NCBI GenBank assembly: GCA_020639095.1
Contig: JACKHH010000031.1
Coordinates: 1-36,314 of the forward strand
Direction of reading: 5' to 3'
From: Phycisphaerales bacterium
GTDB taxonomy: Bacteria; Planctomycetota; Phycisphaerae; UBA1845
Length of the DNA stretch: 36,314 nt
Below are positions 1 to 7,594 of the stretch, piece by piece (the stretch's first letter is position 1; every line of letters starts with the position of its first letter). The notes under the pieces were generated by a model. That model had not been told where the DNA came from. It saw nothing but the letters and a program-made list of their open reading frames with translations, and did not search any database. Position numbers and translations under genes: made by a program.

Positions 1-1206
1 GGTCGGCCCGCCGATGTCGCTGATGATGCCTTTGAATTCGTCGTCCTCACCGAGGCGTTTCACCTCGCCGATGATCGAGTCTTTTGAACGCGATTGAATG
101 ATCCGCCCCTGGTGCATGGTGATGCTGCAAAACGTGCAGCCGCCGAAGCAGCCGCGCATGATCGTCACCGAGTCCTTCACGACTTCGTAGGCCGGGATGC
201 GTTCGGTGTACCTTGGGTGCGGGCGACGCGTGTAGGGCAGGTCGTAATAGAAGTCCATGTGTGCGTGGTCCGCGGGGAGGCGTGGCGGAGTGATGACCAC
301 GGCTTGGCGATCGTGATACTGCACGAGCGTTTTCGCGTTGTACGGGTTGGTTTCGAGGTGATAGAGACGTGTCGCTTCCGCGAATTTCTGCTTGGAATCG
401 CGAATTTCTTCGTAGCTGGGAAGCGCGACCACGTCGTCGCCGGTGGGTGGTTCTTCGCTCGCGCCCAGCGGATATGCCACACCGCGCAGACTGCGCAGGT
501 CCTTCACGTCGGCACCCTCGCGAAGCCGTTGCGCGATTTCGACGATCGCATCCTCGCCCATACCGTAGGCGATGAGGTCGGCCTTCGCGTCGAGCAGGAT
601 CGAACGCATCACCTTGTCGGACCAGTAGTCGTAATGCGCGAGCCGGCGGAGGGAGGCTTCGACGCCGCCCGCGATGATCGGTACGCCTTTGTAGGCTTCG
701 CGCGCACGCTGGCAGTAGGGTTTGGTCGCGCGGTCCGGACGCAGTCCGATCCGCCCGCCGGGTGAGTACGCGTCGTCGTTGCGCACTTTGCGGCTGGCGG
801 TGTAGTGGTTGAGCATCGAGTCCATGTTGCCGGCGCTGATTGCGAAAAACAAATTGGGCTTGCCGAACTCGGTCCACGGCTCGCAGGACTTCCAGTCGGG
901 CTGGGCGAGCACGCCAACGCGAAACCCATGCGCCTCGAGAACGCGACAGAGAATCCCCGCGGCGAACGCGGGATGATCGACATATGCGTCACCGGTGACG
1001 AACACGATGTCCACCGAGTCCCACCCGCGTTCCAGCATCTCGCCGCGCGTCATCGGCAAAGGAGGCGTACGCCGAAACTCAAACTGCGGCAGCGCCAGAG
1101 CAACGGATGACTGCGCATGGGCAGCAGTAGGGTGGGCACCGCCCACCAAACCGGAAGAGGCAGCGCCATCCCCGCGCAGCGCAACGTCATGGTTTTCAAC
1201 AATCAT
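1..1206 (-). CDS. ygiQ: YgiQ family radical SAM protein (3' end outside window)
   Basis: Reads on the minus strand from ATG at 1206 and is still open at base 1, so about 402 N-terminal residues are present and the C-terminus is missing. Diagnostic stretches are VTGDAYVDHP near the start, AGNMDSM, a GGVEASLRR segment, and the radical SAM cysteine motif RGCFGGCTFC (CxxxCxxC, near 130-150) followed by SRSKDS and ISDIGGPT. This matches the YgiQ/UPF0313 family: a 4Fe-4S cluster and S-adenosylmethionine are expected, but the reaction is not established. The start at 1206 is favoured because GAGGA lies 10 bases upstream. ATG at 1054, just before TRGEMLERGWD, has no good ribosome site. With the 1206 start, the protein has a ~50 aa low-complexity head that contains a translated palindromic repeat (1127-1147). 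Confidence 0.93.
   Translation of the reverse strand, partial: MIVENHDVALRGDGAASSGLVGGAHPTAAHAQSSVALALPQFEFRRTPPLPMTRGEMLERGWDSVDIVFVTGDAYVDHPAFAAGILCRVLEAHGFRVGVLAQPDWKSCEPWTEFGKPNLFFAISAGNMDSMLNHYTASRKVRNDDAYSPGGRIGLRPDRATKPYCQRAREAYKGVPIIAGGVEASLRRLAHYDYWSDKVMRSILLDAKADLIAYGMGEDAIVEIAQRLREGADVKDLRSLRGVAYPLGASEEPPTGDDVVALPSYEEIRDSKQKFAEATRLYHLETNPYNAKTLVQYHDRQAVVITPPRLPADHAHMDFYYDLPYTRRPHPRYTERIPAYEVVKDSVTIMRGCFGGCTFCSITMHQGRIIQSRSKDSIIGEVKRLGEDDEFKGIISDIGGPT
1127..1147 (+). repeat. REP-like palindrome inside the ygiQ reading frame
   Basis: A GTAG foot (1127-1130) is followed by the hairpin GGTGGGC-ACC-GCCCACC (1131-1147). The same unit, with loops ACT or AAT, forms the inverted pair between nuoC and nuoD (21285-21466). 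Here it is 21 bp long, in frame, and translated on the minus strand as GGAHPT within the YgiQ N-terminal extension. Confidence 0.8.
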
Positions 1207-1362
1207 GGTTCAAAGTCCTCGCGAGCATGAACGTCGCGGTCAGCAAACAACGCCGATCCGCTAGGTTCATCCGCCTTGGTCCGATGTGGTGACATCGGCA
1301 ATGCAAGTAAGTTGATAAGCATACCATGACAGGCCGCCCCGGGCAATCGGCAGTAACCATGC

Positions 1363-1391
1363 TTGAAACCCGAAACGCCACGAAATAGACT
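1363..1391 (+). promoter_or_regulatory. Predicted sigma-70 type promoter for the 84 aa gene
   Basis: TTGAAA (1363-1368) and TAGACT (1386-1391) are separated by 17 bases. The start codon at 1411 follows about 12 bases after the expected transcription start, leaving a very short leader that still contains TAGGAG. Pattern match only. Confidence 0.4.
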
Positions 1392-1410
1392 GTTGGGTAG
1401 GAGAATCGAT

Positions 1411-1665
1411 ATGCATCCTGTCGAAATTCGCGAGCATCTTCGCAGGCAACCCTTCGAACCGTTCCGGGTGCACATTTCTGACGGAACACACTACGACGTA
1501 CGCCATCCGGAAATGGCATATGTGACTGCGCGGGAACTCTACATTGCGGTCAAGATGGCCGAGGATGACCTGCCGGAGAAGATGGTCTGGTGTGATCCAT
1601 TGCACGTGACCCGTATTGAACACATCGCGACGAATGGTTCACGCGGAAAGCGCAAGCGTTCATAG
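1411..1665 (+). CDS. Small protein of unknown function, 84 aa
   Basis: ATG at 1411 follows TAGGAG with good spacing, which favours it over the in-frame codon at 1363 that overlaps the predicted promoter. The protein begins MHPVEIREHLRRQPFEPFRV and contains a basic/aromatic N-terminal half, an HYDVRHPEMAYV stretch and a LHVTRIE end. It has no signal peptide or membrane segment and ends in a basic GKRKRS tail, suggesting a small soluble cytoplasmic protein. Sequences starting EIREHLRRQPFEPFR are, as far as I recall, common small hypothetical proteins in planctomycetes; no function is known to me. It is divergent from ygiQ and convergent with aat. Confidence 0.8.
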   Translation: MHPVEIREHLRRQPFEPFRVHISDGTHYDVRHPEMAYVTARELYIAVKMAEDDLPEKMVWCDPLHVTRIEHIATNGSRGKRKRS

Positions 1666-1676
1666 CCCGCTTGCGC
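1650..1676. terminator. Stem-loop between convergent genes, possible terminator
   Basis: GCGCAAGCG (1650-1658) and CGCTTGCGC (1668-1676) form a perfect 9 bp stem around a 9 base loop that contains the stop codon of the 84 aa gene. It lies between convergent genes (the aat stop is at 1690). No clear T-run follows on either strand, so terminator function is only a guess. Confidence 0.35.
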
Positions 1677-1689
1677 GATTGTCCATGCT

Positions 1690-2274
1690 TCATTCTTGAA
1701 GCAACCGCGCGATTGCAGTCGCCTCGCTGAGTCGTCGCAGGTATTCCTCCCGCGGAATTTCCTTGATATTGAACTGCTCCAGGTGCTCGGTGGTGAACTG
1801 CGTGTCCAGCAGCGAGAAGCCGCAGGCGCGGAGGCGTTCGACCAAGTAGACCAGGCACACTTTGGAGGCGTTGGTCGCGCGGTGGAACATGCTTTCGCCG
1901 CAGAACGCGCCGCCGATCGCCACCCCGTACAAGCCGCCAACCAGTTCGCCGTCCTTCCAAGCTTCAATCGAGTGCGCAAAGCCCAATTCGTGCAGGCGGA
2001 TGTACGCGTCGCGGATTTGCCGGCTTATCCAGGTGCCTTCGGTGCGGTCGGCACACGCGTCGATCACCTGTTCGAACGCGCGATCGATGGACAGTTCGAA
2101 GGGCTTCTGGCGATAGAACTGCCGCAACGTGCGCGGGACGTGGAAGTCGTCGAGGTCGAAGATCGCACGCGGGTCGGGCGAGAACCAGTAAAGCTGCGCG
2201 TCATCGTCAGCCATGGGAAAGATCCCCTGGCTGTAGGCGTGAATGAGAAGTTCTGGTGTGAGTTCGATATCCAT
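1690..2274 (-). CDS. aat: Leucyl/phenylalanyl-tRNA--protein transferase
   Basis: 194 aa, complete, ATG at 2274. Family hallmarks are YSQGIFPM near the N-terminus, WFSPDPRAIF, GESMFHRATNASKVCLVYL in the middle and LLDTQF followed by TEHL near the C-terminus. The enzyme transfers Leu or Phe from aminoacyl-tRNA to proteins with N-terminal Arg or Lys, marking them for ClpS/ClpAP degradation (the bacterial N-degron pathway, in the cytoplasm). The length is normal for compact members of the family. It begins 15 bases after the stop of the HAD hydrolase gene on the same strand, so the two are probably cotranscribed with aat second. Confidence 0.95.
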   Translation of the reverse strand: MDIELTPELLIHAYSQGIFPMADDDAQLYWFSPDPRAIFDLDDFHVPRTLRQFYRQKPFELSIDRAFEQVIDACADRTEGTWISRQIRDAYIRLHELGFAHSIEAWKDGELVGGLYGVAIGGAFCGESMFHRATNASKVCLVYLVERLRACGFSLLDTQFTTEHLEQFNIKEIPREEYLRRLSEATAIARLLQE

Positions 2275-2289
2275 GCGAAGGCCGAGAGA

Positions 2290-3033
2290 TTACGAATCGA
2301 GTGGTGGCAGCAGGTTCAAGAGTTCCGGTATTTCTCGAATGATCGCGTCTGCTCTCGGGCGAACGTTGCTCGCGCCTTTGGGGGCGCGGAGTACCGTGCG
2401 CATGTCCACACGCTGCGCTCCACGGATGTCGATGGCTGGTTTGTCGCCAATGTAGACAGCGTCCTCGGGCGATACGTTCAGCTTCTCAAGTACATCGCGG
2501 AAGATTCGCGGGTTGGGCTTCGCGACACCGAACACGCAGGAATAAACGCGGATTGGGAAATATGACAGCAAGCCTTCGTCCGCGAGATGTTCATCCAGAC
2601 CGGGCGGTGGCGCAACCGTGTTCGAGACGATCGCCAACTGGTAGCCGCGATCGCGCAGCGTCGCGAGGGCTGCGGGCGTCTGGGGATTCGCGTGCGCGAG
2701 CGCCTTGGTCGGCGAGTACACGACGCGTCCGAGAGCGGTCAATGCGTGCCCGTCGAGCGCAATCCCCATCCGGGCATGGCCCTCGCGCAGCAGCTTCATC
2801 GTGTCGGGCTCGCGGCGGCGGAGTTTCGCGACAACGAGCGAAAGCAGTGCCTTGCGACGCAGGACGGCTGAGTAGCGCCGCAGCGAAGGCAACTTCACCC
2901 CGGCTTGGTCGAGGTGCTCGTAGCCCGCGTTGATCCCGTCCGAAAGCTGCGCGAGCGTCTCCGGCTGATCGAAGTCGAGCAGCGTGCCGCCAATGTCGAA
3001 AACGACCGCGCGAATGTTCCGGAGAATGGTCAT
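2290..3033 (-). CDS. HAD family hydrolase
   Basis: 247 aa from ATG at 3033 (ATG at 3042 is also possible; both initiate just before the first HAD motif). Motif I is VVFDIGGTLLD at residues 10-20, motif II is IVSNT, motif III is the Lys in GVAKPNP, and motif IV is YIGDKPAIDIRGA. The helical segment between motifs I and II is the usual C1 cap position, so this is a subfamily I HAD protein. Motif I reads DxGGT rather than DxDGT: the second Asp, the usual acid/base of phosphatases, is Gly, so phosphatase activity may be weak or altered. Substrate unknown. It is directly upstream of aat with a 15 base gap. Confidence 0.88.
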   Translation of the reverse strand: MTILRNIRAVVFDIGGTLLDFDQPETLAQLSDGINAGYEHLDQAGVKLPSLRRYSAVLRRKALLSLVVAKLRRREPDTMKLLREGHARMGIALDGHALTALGRVVYSPTKALAHANPQTPAALATLRDRGYQLAIVSNTVAPPPGLDEHLADEGLLSYFPIRVYSCVFGVAKPNPRIFRDVLEKLNVSPEDAVYIGDKPAIDIRGAQRVDMRTVLRAPKGASNVRPRADAIIREIPELLNLLPPLDS

Positions 3034-3397
3034 CAGACGCATGGTACGCGATGGTTGCAGGTTTGGCACGATTATGGCGACGCACGGTAAGCAAGACGCC
3101 CGCGTCGCGATAACGCAAAAGTCTTTCAACCCCAACGGGGTTGCGGCACGTCGTCAACGAACGGGCCGAACTCGTGATCGGGGCCGCGACCCTTTCAGGG
3201 TCGAGATATCGATTGCGTTGGTCTACCCAGGGTAGCACTTGCGGTGCAACCCTGGGCTATGGGCCGATGCCCCTTTGGGGCAGTTGTTCGCGTTTCCGAT
3301 TTCGCACGCCGCGGAAGCATCGGGGACTGTTGCCAGCCACGCAGGTTGCCTCTCGCCGCTTGTTTCAGGCCCGCCGTGCGATGTCCGATATTCCAGC
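3034..3397. other. Gene-free spacer upstream of the methyltransferase
   Basis: 364 bases between divergent genes (the HAD start on the minus strand and the methyltransferase start on the plus strand). The central half is copy 1 of the composite palindromic repeat. The bases from 3283 to 3397 have an open frame, but it looks like non-coding read-through upstream of the likely start. No clear promoter was recognised. Confidence 0.6.
3127..3282 (+). repeat. Composite palindromic repeat, copy 1
   Basis: A string of short perfect hairpins: CAACCCC/GGGGTTG (3127-3143), CGACCCT/AGGGTCG (3187-3203), CTACCC/GGGTAG (3223-3235) and TGCCCC/GGGGCA (3268-3282). Copy 2 lies at 4297-4446 in the same orientation. 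The last ~60 bases of the two copies differ at only about two positions, while the spacer between the first two hairpins has diverged. Confidence 0.88.
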
Positions 3398-4285
3398 ATG
3401 GTCCGAAAACACCCGGTAGACGAACTGAGCGACGCGGAACTCTACGCGATGATGATGCGCGTGGACACGACCCGCTTCCCCGGCGATCTCGACGCGCTCT
3501 GGCGGGTTGAGAAGGAACGGTATCGCAAGACGCTGCGGCGCATTCCGCCATCGGCCGACGCCAACGCGCGCGTGCTCGATCTGGGCAGCTCGCGCGCGTG
3601 GATTCCGTTTTTCCGCATCCTGCTGAACTATCGCCACCTCGCATTGAACACCAAGTACCCCGACGCGTACTTCGTTGAACCGAAGATGCACATCGAAGGC
3701 GTGAACACCGACGACATCACCATGCCGGTCTTCGACGTCGAGACGGATTCGTTCGGCTTTGAGGACGGAACGTTCGACGTGGTGCTTTGCCTGGAACTGC
3801 TCGAACACCTCGCGCTCGATCCCATGCACATGCTCGCGGAGGTGAACCGCGTGCTCAAGCCAGGCGGTCTGCTCGTGTTGTCCACGCCGAACATCGTGCG
3901 CTATCGCAACATCGCGAAAGCCCTGCTCGGCGAACACTCGGCGGGTTGGGCGCCGTACAACGGGTTCGATCACAACCGCCACAATCGCGAGTACACACCG
4001 GCGGAGGTCGAGCGGTTGCTTCGCGATGCGGGCTTTGCGCCCAGTGAAGTGACGACGTTCGGCCAGAAACGCCGCGGGTTCAAATACGATACGTTCACGC
4101 GCGCGGTCGGCTTGCTGGCGGATGTGATCCCTGGCGGTATTTCGCGACGCTGGCGCTACGACACGATCATTGCGGTCGGGACGCGCACGTCCGACGTGGT
4201 CAGCCGTCGCCCGGACTGGTTGTATTTCGATTTGGGCGAACGCATCCGCGTCGACGCAACACCCGCGCCCGCGCTCGCCGTCTAA
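3398..4285 (+). CDS. Class I SAM-dependent methyltransferase
   Basis: 295 aa from ATG at 3398; the frame is open further upstream, but that part overlaps the repeat and is unlike the family. The SAM-binding motif I is VLDLGSS (residues 59-65). It is followed by FDVVLCLELLEHL and NRVLKPGGLLVLSTPN, the usual post-motif elements of Methyltransf_11/23-type enzymes. The C-terminal part (NGFDHNRHNREYTPAEVERL) resembles methyltransferases of glycan or natural-product pathways that act after an N-terminal substrate-binding helix region. The substrate cannot be deduced. The gene stands alone on the plus strand between minus-strand genes and is bracketed by direct copies of a composite repeat. Confidence 0.87.
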   Translation: MVRKHPVDELSDAELYAMMMRVDTTRFPGDLDALWRVEKERYRKTLRRIPPSADANARVLDLGSSRAWIPFFRILLNYRHLALNTKYPDAYFVEPKMHIEGVNTDDITMPVFDVETDSFGFEDGTFDVVLCLELLEHLALDPMHMLAEVNRVLKPGGLLVLSTPNIVRYRNIAKALLGEHSAGWAPYNGFDHNRHNREYTPAEVERLLRDAGFAPSEVTTFGQKRRGFKYDTFTRAVGLLADVIPGGISRRWRYDTIIAVGTRTSDVVSRRPDWLYFDLGERIRVDATPAPALAV

Positions 4286-4296
4286 TCACACCGACG

Positions 4297-4446
4297 CCAA
4301 CGGGGTTGCGGCCCTCAGCCTACCAACCCGTCCGACTCGCGAACAACGCCGCGACCCTTACAGGGTCGTTTTGCGCGTTGCGCCCGCTACCCAGGGTAGC
4401 ACCTGCGGTGGAACCCTGGGCTATGGGCCGATGCCCCTTTGGGGCA
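4297..4446 (+). repeat. Composite palindromic repeat, copy 2
   Basis: Same order of elements as copy 1: CCAACGGGGTTGCGG, a GACCCT-TAC-AGGGTC hairpin, the CTACCC/GGGTAG hairpin and a final TGCCCC/GGGGCA hairpin (4432-4446). It starts 11 bases after the methyltransferase stop codon. It fills most of the 272 base spacer to the convergent sulfotransferase gene; nothing else was recognised in that spacer. Confidence 0.88.
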
Positions 4447-4557
4447 TTGATGGTCGGTTGCCCGTACTTGCTTGTGTTGCTGCGCGCTTTGGTTTTCCGC
4501 TCGCTTACACTCGCGGCTCGGATTTGATTTCCGCTTCCTTGCGGGCGCGGCTCTGTT

Positions 4558-5142
4558 TTACTGCACGCGGTTGCGGTAGAGCGACTTGTCGATGACCGCC
4601 GACATGGCTGCCGTGTCGAGATCGCCGCCCAGGAACTCGTTGAGCGCAGCGATGCGGTCGGCTGGCTCTTTGAGCATCACGTTGTAGTTGACGTAGAGCA
4701 CATCAAAACAATCGTTCAGCCGAAGGAAATCATTGATGCGGTCGAGGTGTACGAGGAACATACGGCGGATTTCCTCATCCTTCACGCTTGGATCGTGCGT
4801 TCCGCGGCGCTTGAGCATCTTAGTTTGCGATGACAGGATTTCGTCGATGTTGCGGCGCATGAAGATGATCTTGTACTTGTAGCCACCATCGGTGGGCAGG
4901 TACTTGAGCAGTTCCGAGATGCCCTTGACCACCTTGCCGCGCGCGTCCGGCAGCCAGCCCTTATCCTCTTTGAGCTTCTTGATGCGCTCGAACTCGAAGT
5001 AGCCCTTGGGATTGTCCTCATCCGCCGTGCGGACCCCGTCCGACAGTACGGTCATGCCACCGGCTTCCAGCATGCTCATCATCATGCTCGTGCCCGAGCG
5101 CGGCAGTCCCGAGACGATGGTAATGGCGTCGGTGGGTGGCAT
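4558..5142 (-). CDS. Small sulfotransferase-family protein
   Basis: 194 aa. ATG at 5142 is preceded by AGGAGG at ideal spacing, which fixes the start although the frame is open further upstream. Residues 11-19 are SGLPRSGTS, the 5'-phosphosulfate-binding P-loop variant of sulfotransferases; IIFMRRNIDEILSSQ later in the protein corresponds to the 3'-phosphate-binding Arg/Ser segment. The predicted role is transfer of sulfate from PAPS to an unknown acceptor in the cytoplasm, releasing PAP. It is shorter than most sulfotransferases (250-300 aa) but belongs to a recognisable compact group. It lies 40 bases downstream of a PAP phosphatase-like gene, which in turn follows sat; the context supports a sulfation role. 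A kinase-like P-loop function is less likely. Confidence 0.85.
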   Translation of the reverse strand: MPPTDAITIVSGLPRSGTSMMMSMLEAGGMTVLSDGVRTADEDNPKGYFEFERIKKLKEDKGWLPDARGKVVKGISELLKYLPTDGGYKYKIIFMRRNIDEILSSQTKMLKRRGTHDPSVKDEEIRRMFLVHLDRINDFLRLNDCFDVLYVNYNVMLKEPADRIAALNEFLGGDLDTAAMSAVIDKSLYRNRVQ

Positions 5143-5182
5143 GGCTGTGAACCTCCTGGATGTTCGACTTCGACTGGTTGAA

Positions 5183-6184
5183 CTACGGCTGACCGTCCAG
5201 CGCCGCGACGGCTGCTGGTACGACGCGCTCGACTGCCTCGGCGACCGGGCAACGAATACGGGCACCGGCAGCCTGCTCGTGCCCACCGCCGCCGAACGAC
5301 TGCGCCAACGCGAGCACGTTCACGCCCTGCTCGCCGCGGAAGTTGATGCGCGTTTCGCCCTGCACCGCCTCGGTGAAGAGAATCGCCATGCGCACGCCCG
5401 CGAGCGAACGCGGTACCTTCACTTGATCGTCAATATCGGCTGGCCCGCATCCCGCGTTGCGAATCTCGTCAAAACTAGCTGTGCTGTACGCCAGGCGACC
5501 ATCACCGACCAGGTGCGTGTTCGCGTTGATCACCCGCAGCAGGCGGAAGTCGTTGACGCTCTGCGCCCGGTTCAAACGCTCTCCGATCAGCCCCACGTCC
5601 GCGCCGACCTCGACAAGGTCCGCGGCAGCCCGCAACGTCGATGCCTTGGTGAGCGGCAGGGAAAATCCGCCGGTATCGGTCATGATCCCGGCATAGAGCA
5701 GCGACGCGGTCGTCGAATCGAGCGGCAAGTCCGCGGCGCGCAGCAGTGCGTGTACGAGTTCGCACGAGCTGGCAGCGCGATCCACCACCCAGTTCACGTC
5801 GCCGAAGCGCGTGTTGCTCACGTGATGATCGACGCACGCCATGGTCCTTCCGGCGCGCCAATCCGGTGGCAAACCTTCGATCACGTTGCAGCGCACGGGA
5901 CTTGCGGTATCGACCACGATGAACCCGTCAGCCGATGCAAAGTCTTCATGGTCGGCGTGCGGAATCTCCGCCATCTCATCGAGAAACGTGTTCCGCGCCG
6001 AAAGCGAACCTTCGGGCAAACACGCATGCGGCGATTTACCAGCAGCGACAAGCGCCCGGGCAATGCCGAACATCGCGCCCAGACAGTCCGGATCGGGCGT
6101 AACGTGCCCAATGCAGACAGGCCGGCGCATCTCGGCGATTCGCTCGATGAGTTCGCTGGGCGGCGATGGGTCCGGTTCAGGCAT
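5183..6184 (-). CDS. nrnA: DHH phosphoesterase, NrnA/PAP phosphatase type
   Basis: 333 aa, ATG at 6184. DHH domain motifs are GHVTPDPDCLGA (residues 26-37), Asp92 in VVDTAS, the DHH triad at 119-121 and Asp170 in MTDTGGF. The C-terminal DHHA1 domain ends with GGGGHEQAAG. Family members hydrolyse short oligoribonucleotides and/or 3'-phosphoadenosine 5'-phosphate (PAP), the by-product of PAPS-dependent sulfation. Position between sat (25 bases upstream) and a sulfotransferase (40 bases downstream) makes PAP removal the attractive role, but nanoRNase activity is equally compatible. The usual HxNPDGDAxGS motif is altered to HVTPDPDCLGA; the metal-binding His and Asp residues remain. Confidence 0.9.
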   Translation of the reverse strand: MPEPDPSPPSELIERIAEMRRPVCIGHVTPDPDCLGAMFGIARALVAAGKSPHACLPEGSLSARNTFLDEMAEIPHADHEDFASADGFIVVDTASPVRCNVIEGLPPDWRAGRTMACVDHHVSNTRFGDVNWVVDRAASSCELVHALLRAADLPLDSTTASLLYAGIMTDTGGFSLPLTKASTLRAAADLVEVGADVGLIGERLNRAQSVNDFRLLRVINANTHLVGDGRLAYSTASFDEIRNAGCGPADIDDQVKVPRSLAGVRMAILFTEAVQGETRINFRGEQGVNVLALAQSFGGGGHEQAAGARIRCPVAEAVERVVPAAVAALDGQP

Positions 6185-6209
6185 TCGGTTTTCGCAAGAC
6201 GGCGTCGCG

Positions 6210-7352
6210 CTACGACTTCATCGACTCGATGAGGATATCCGCGACTTCCGGACGGGTGAACTCGACCGGCGGGCGCTCGCCCTTGCTGAGCATCTCGCGA
6301 ACCTTCGTGCCCGACAGGAAAATCTGGTCGCCTTCGATCTTGGGAAAAGTCTTACCCGAGACCATACCACCCGCCGTCTTCGACCACGCCGCGTGCTCGA
6401 ACTTGAGCGGGACGATCTTGAGACCGCCTTCGGGGATGTCGTCAAAGATCTGCTGCGCGTCGTACGTACCGTAGTAGCTGCCCACACCGGCATGGTCACG
6501 CCCGACGATGAAGTGGCTGCAACCGTAGTTCTGACGCAGGATCGCGTGCAGAATCGCTTCACGCGGACCGGCATAACGCATGGCTGCCGGCAACACGCTC
6601 AGCAGCGTGTGGTCCGGGTGGTAGTACTTCTCGAGCAGCACCTGGTAGCACTTCATGCGCACGTCAGCCGGAATATCACCGGGCTGCGTCTGACCGACGA
6701 GCGGGTGAACCAGCAGACCGTCGCAGATTTCCTGGGCGCACTTCGTGAGGTATTCGTGGGCGCGGTGAATCGGGTTACGCGTCTGGAACGCGACGACCGT
6801 CTTCCAGCCCTTCTTCTCGAACGCGGCGCGGGTCTGCGCTGGCGTGAGGTTGTGATCGGGGAACTCGCCTTCGTGACGCGGAGTGACGGCTTTGATCGGG
6901 CCCGCGAGGCACACGTCGCCTTCGGACATGAGCACCTTCACACCCGGGTGCGCGTCCTCTTCCGTCTTGAAGACGCTGAGCGCCTGCTTCTTCTTGTCGT
7001 GCGGGTACTTCTCTTCAACCGTGAGGAAGCCCAGCAGGCGACCTTGATCGTCATTGAGCTGGACATTCGCGCCCACTTTGATTCCGTCAGCCGTTGCGGA
7101 ATCGACCGCACAGGTGATCGGGATCGGCCATGCAGTGCCGTTGGCCAGCTTCATGCCGTCGCACACGCTGTTGTAGTCGGCGCTGCCCATGAAGCCGGTC
7201 AGCGGGCTCATAGCGCCGATCGCGATCATCTCAAAATCGCACTGCTGGCGGTCGGTCAGCGTGATGACGGCGTCCGCCTTCGTGTCTTTGGCTGACGGGT
7301 CGACGCGGTTGACTAACGTGCCGCCATGCGGCGCGACAAGATGGGAACTCAT
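6210..7352 (-). CDS. sat: Sulfate adenylyltransferase (ATP sulfurylase)
   Basis: 380 aa from ATG at 7352, preceded by AAGGAAG; a TTG start eight codons upstream is less likely because it would remove this site from the leader. The catalytic region carries QTRNPIHRAHEY (the HxxH-type ATP site) and GRDHAGVG, typical of the homo-oligomeric Sat family, with a PUA-like N-terminal domain and a short C-terminal end (VREMLSKGERPP). The enzyme makes adenosine 5'-phosphosulfate from ATP and sulfate, or the reverse in dissimilatory metabolism. It is the first of three codirectional genes with the DHH phosphoesterase and the sulfotransferase. No aprAB, cysC, cysH or cysD/N homologue is in the window, so the assimilatory or sulfation role is inferred from neighbours. 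Confidence 0.96.
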   Translation of the reverse strand: MSSHLVAPHGGTLVNRVDPSAKDTKADAVITLTDRQQCDFEMIAIGAMSPLTGFMGSADYNSVCDGMKLANGTAWPIPITCAVDSATADGIKVGANVQLNDDQGRLLGFLTVEEKYPHDKKKQALSVFKTEEDAHPGVKVLMSEGDVCLAGPIKAVTPRHEGEFPDHNLTPAQTRAAFEKKGWKTVVAFQTRNPIHRAHEYLTKCAQEICDGLLVHPLVGQTQPGDIPADVRMKCYQVLLEKYYHPDHTLLSVLPAAMRYAGPREAILHAILRQNYGCSHFIVGRDHAGVGSYYGTYDAQQIFDDIPEGGLKIVPLKFEHAAWSKTAGGMVSGKTFPKIEGDQIFLSGTKVREMLSKGERPPVEFTRPEVADILIESMKS

Positions 7353-7594
7353 GGGCTTCTTCTTCCTTTCGTCCAATGACGCATAAATACCAGCCGCGTC
7401 ATGCTTGTGACGCGTATTTCAGGCAAACAGGGGCGCGAAGATAGAGGATCGCCGCGCAGAGTGCAAACGTGCGAAAGATCGAGCTTTCCGGATGTACTGG
7501 GGATGACGCGACCTCGCGTAGCGAGTCCGCGGTGGCTGACGGTCCGCTTCCGGGCCCGATCATGCAAACCAGCCCGCCGAGCCCTGGGATCAGC

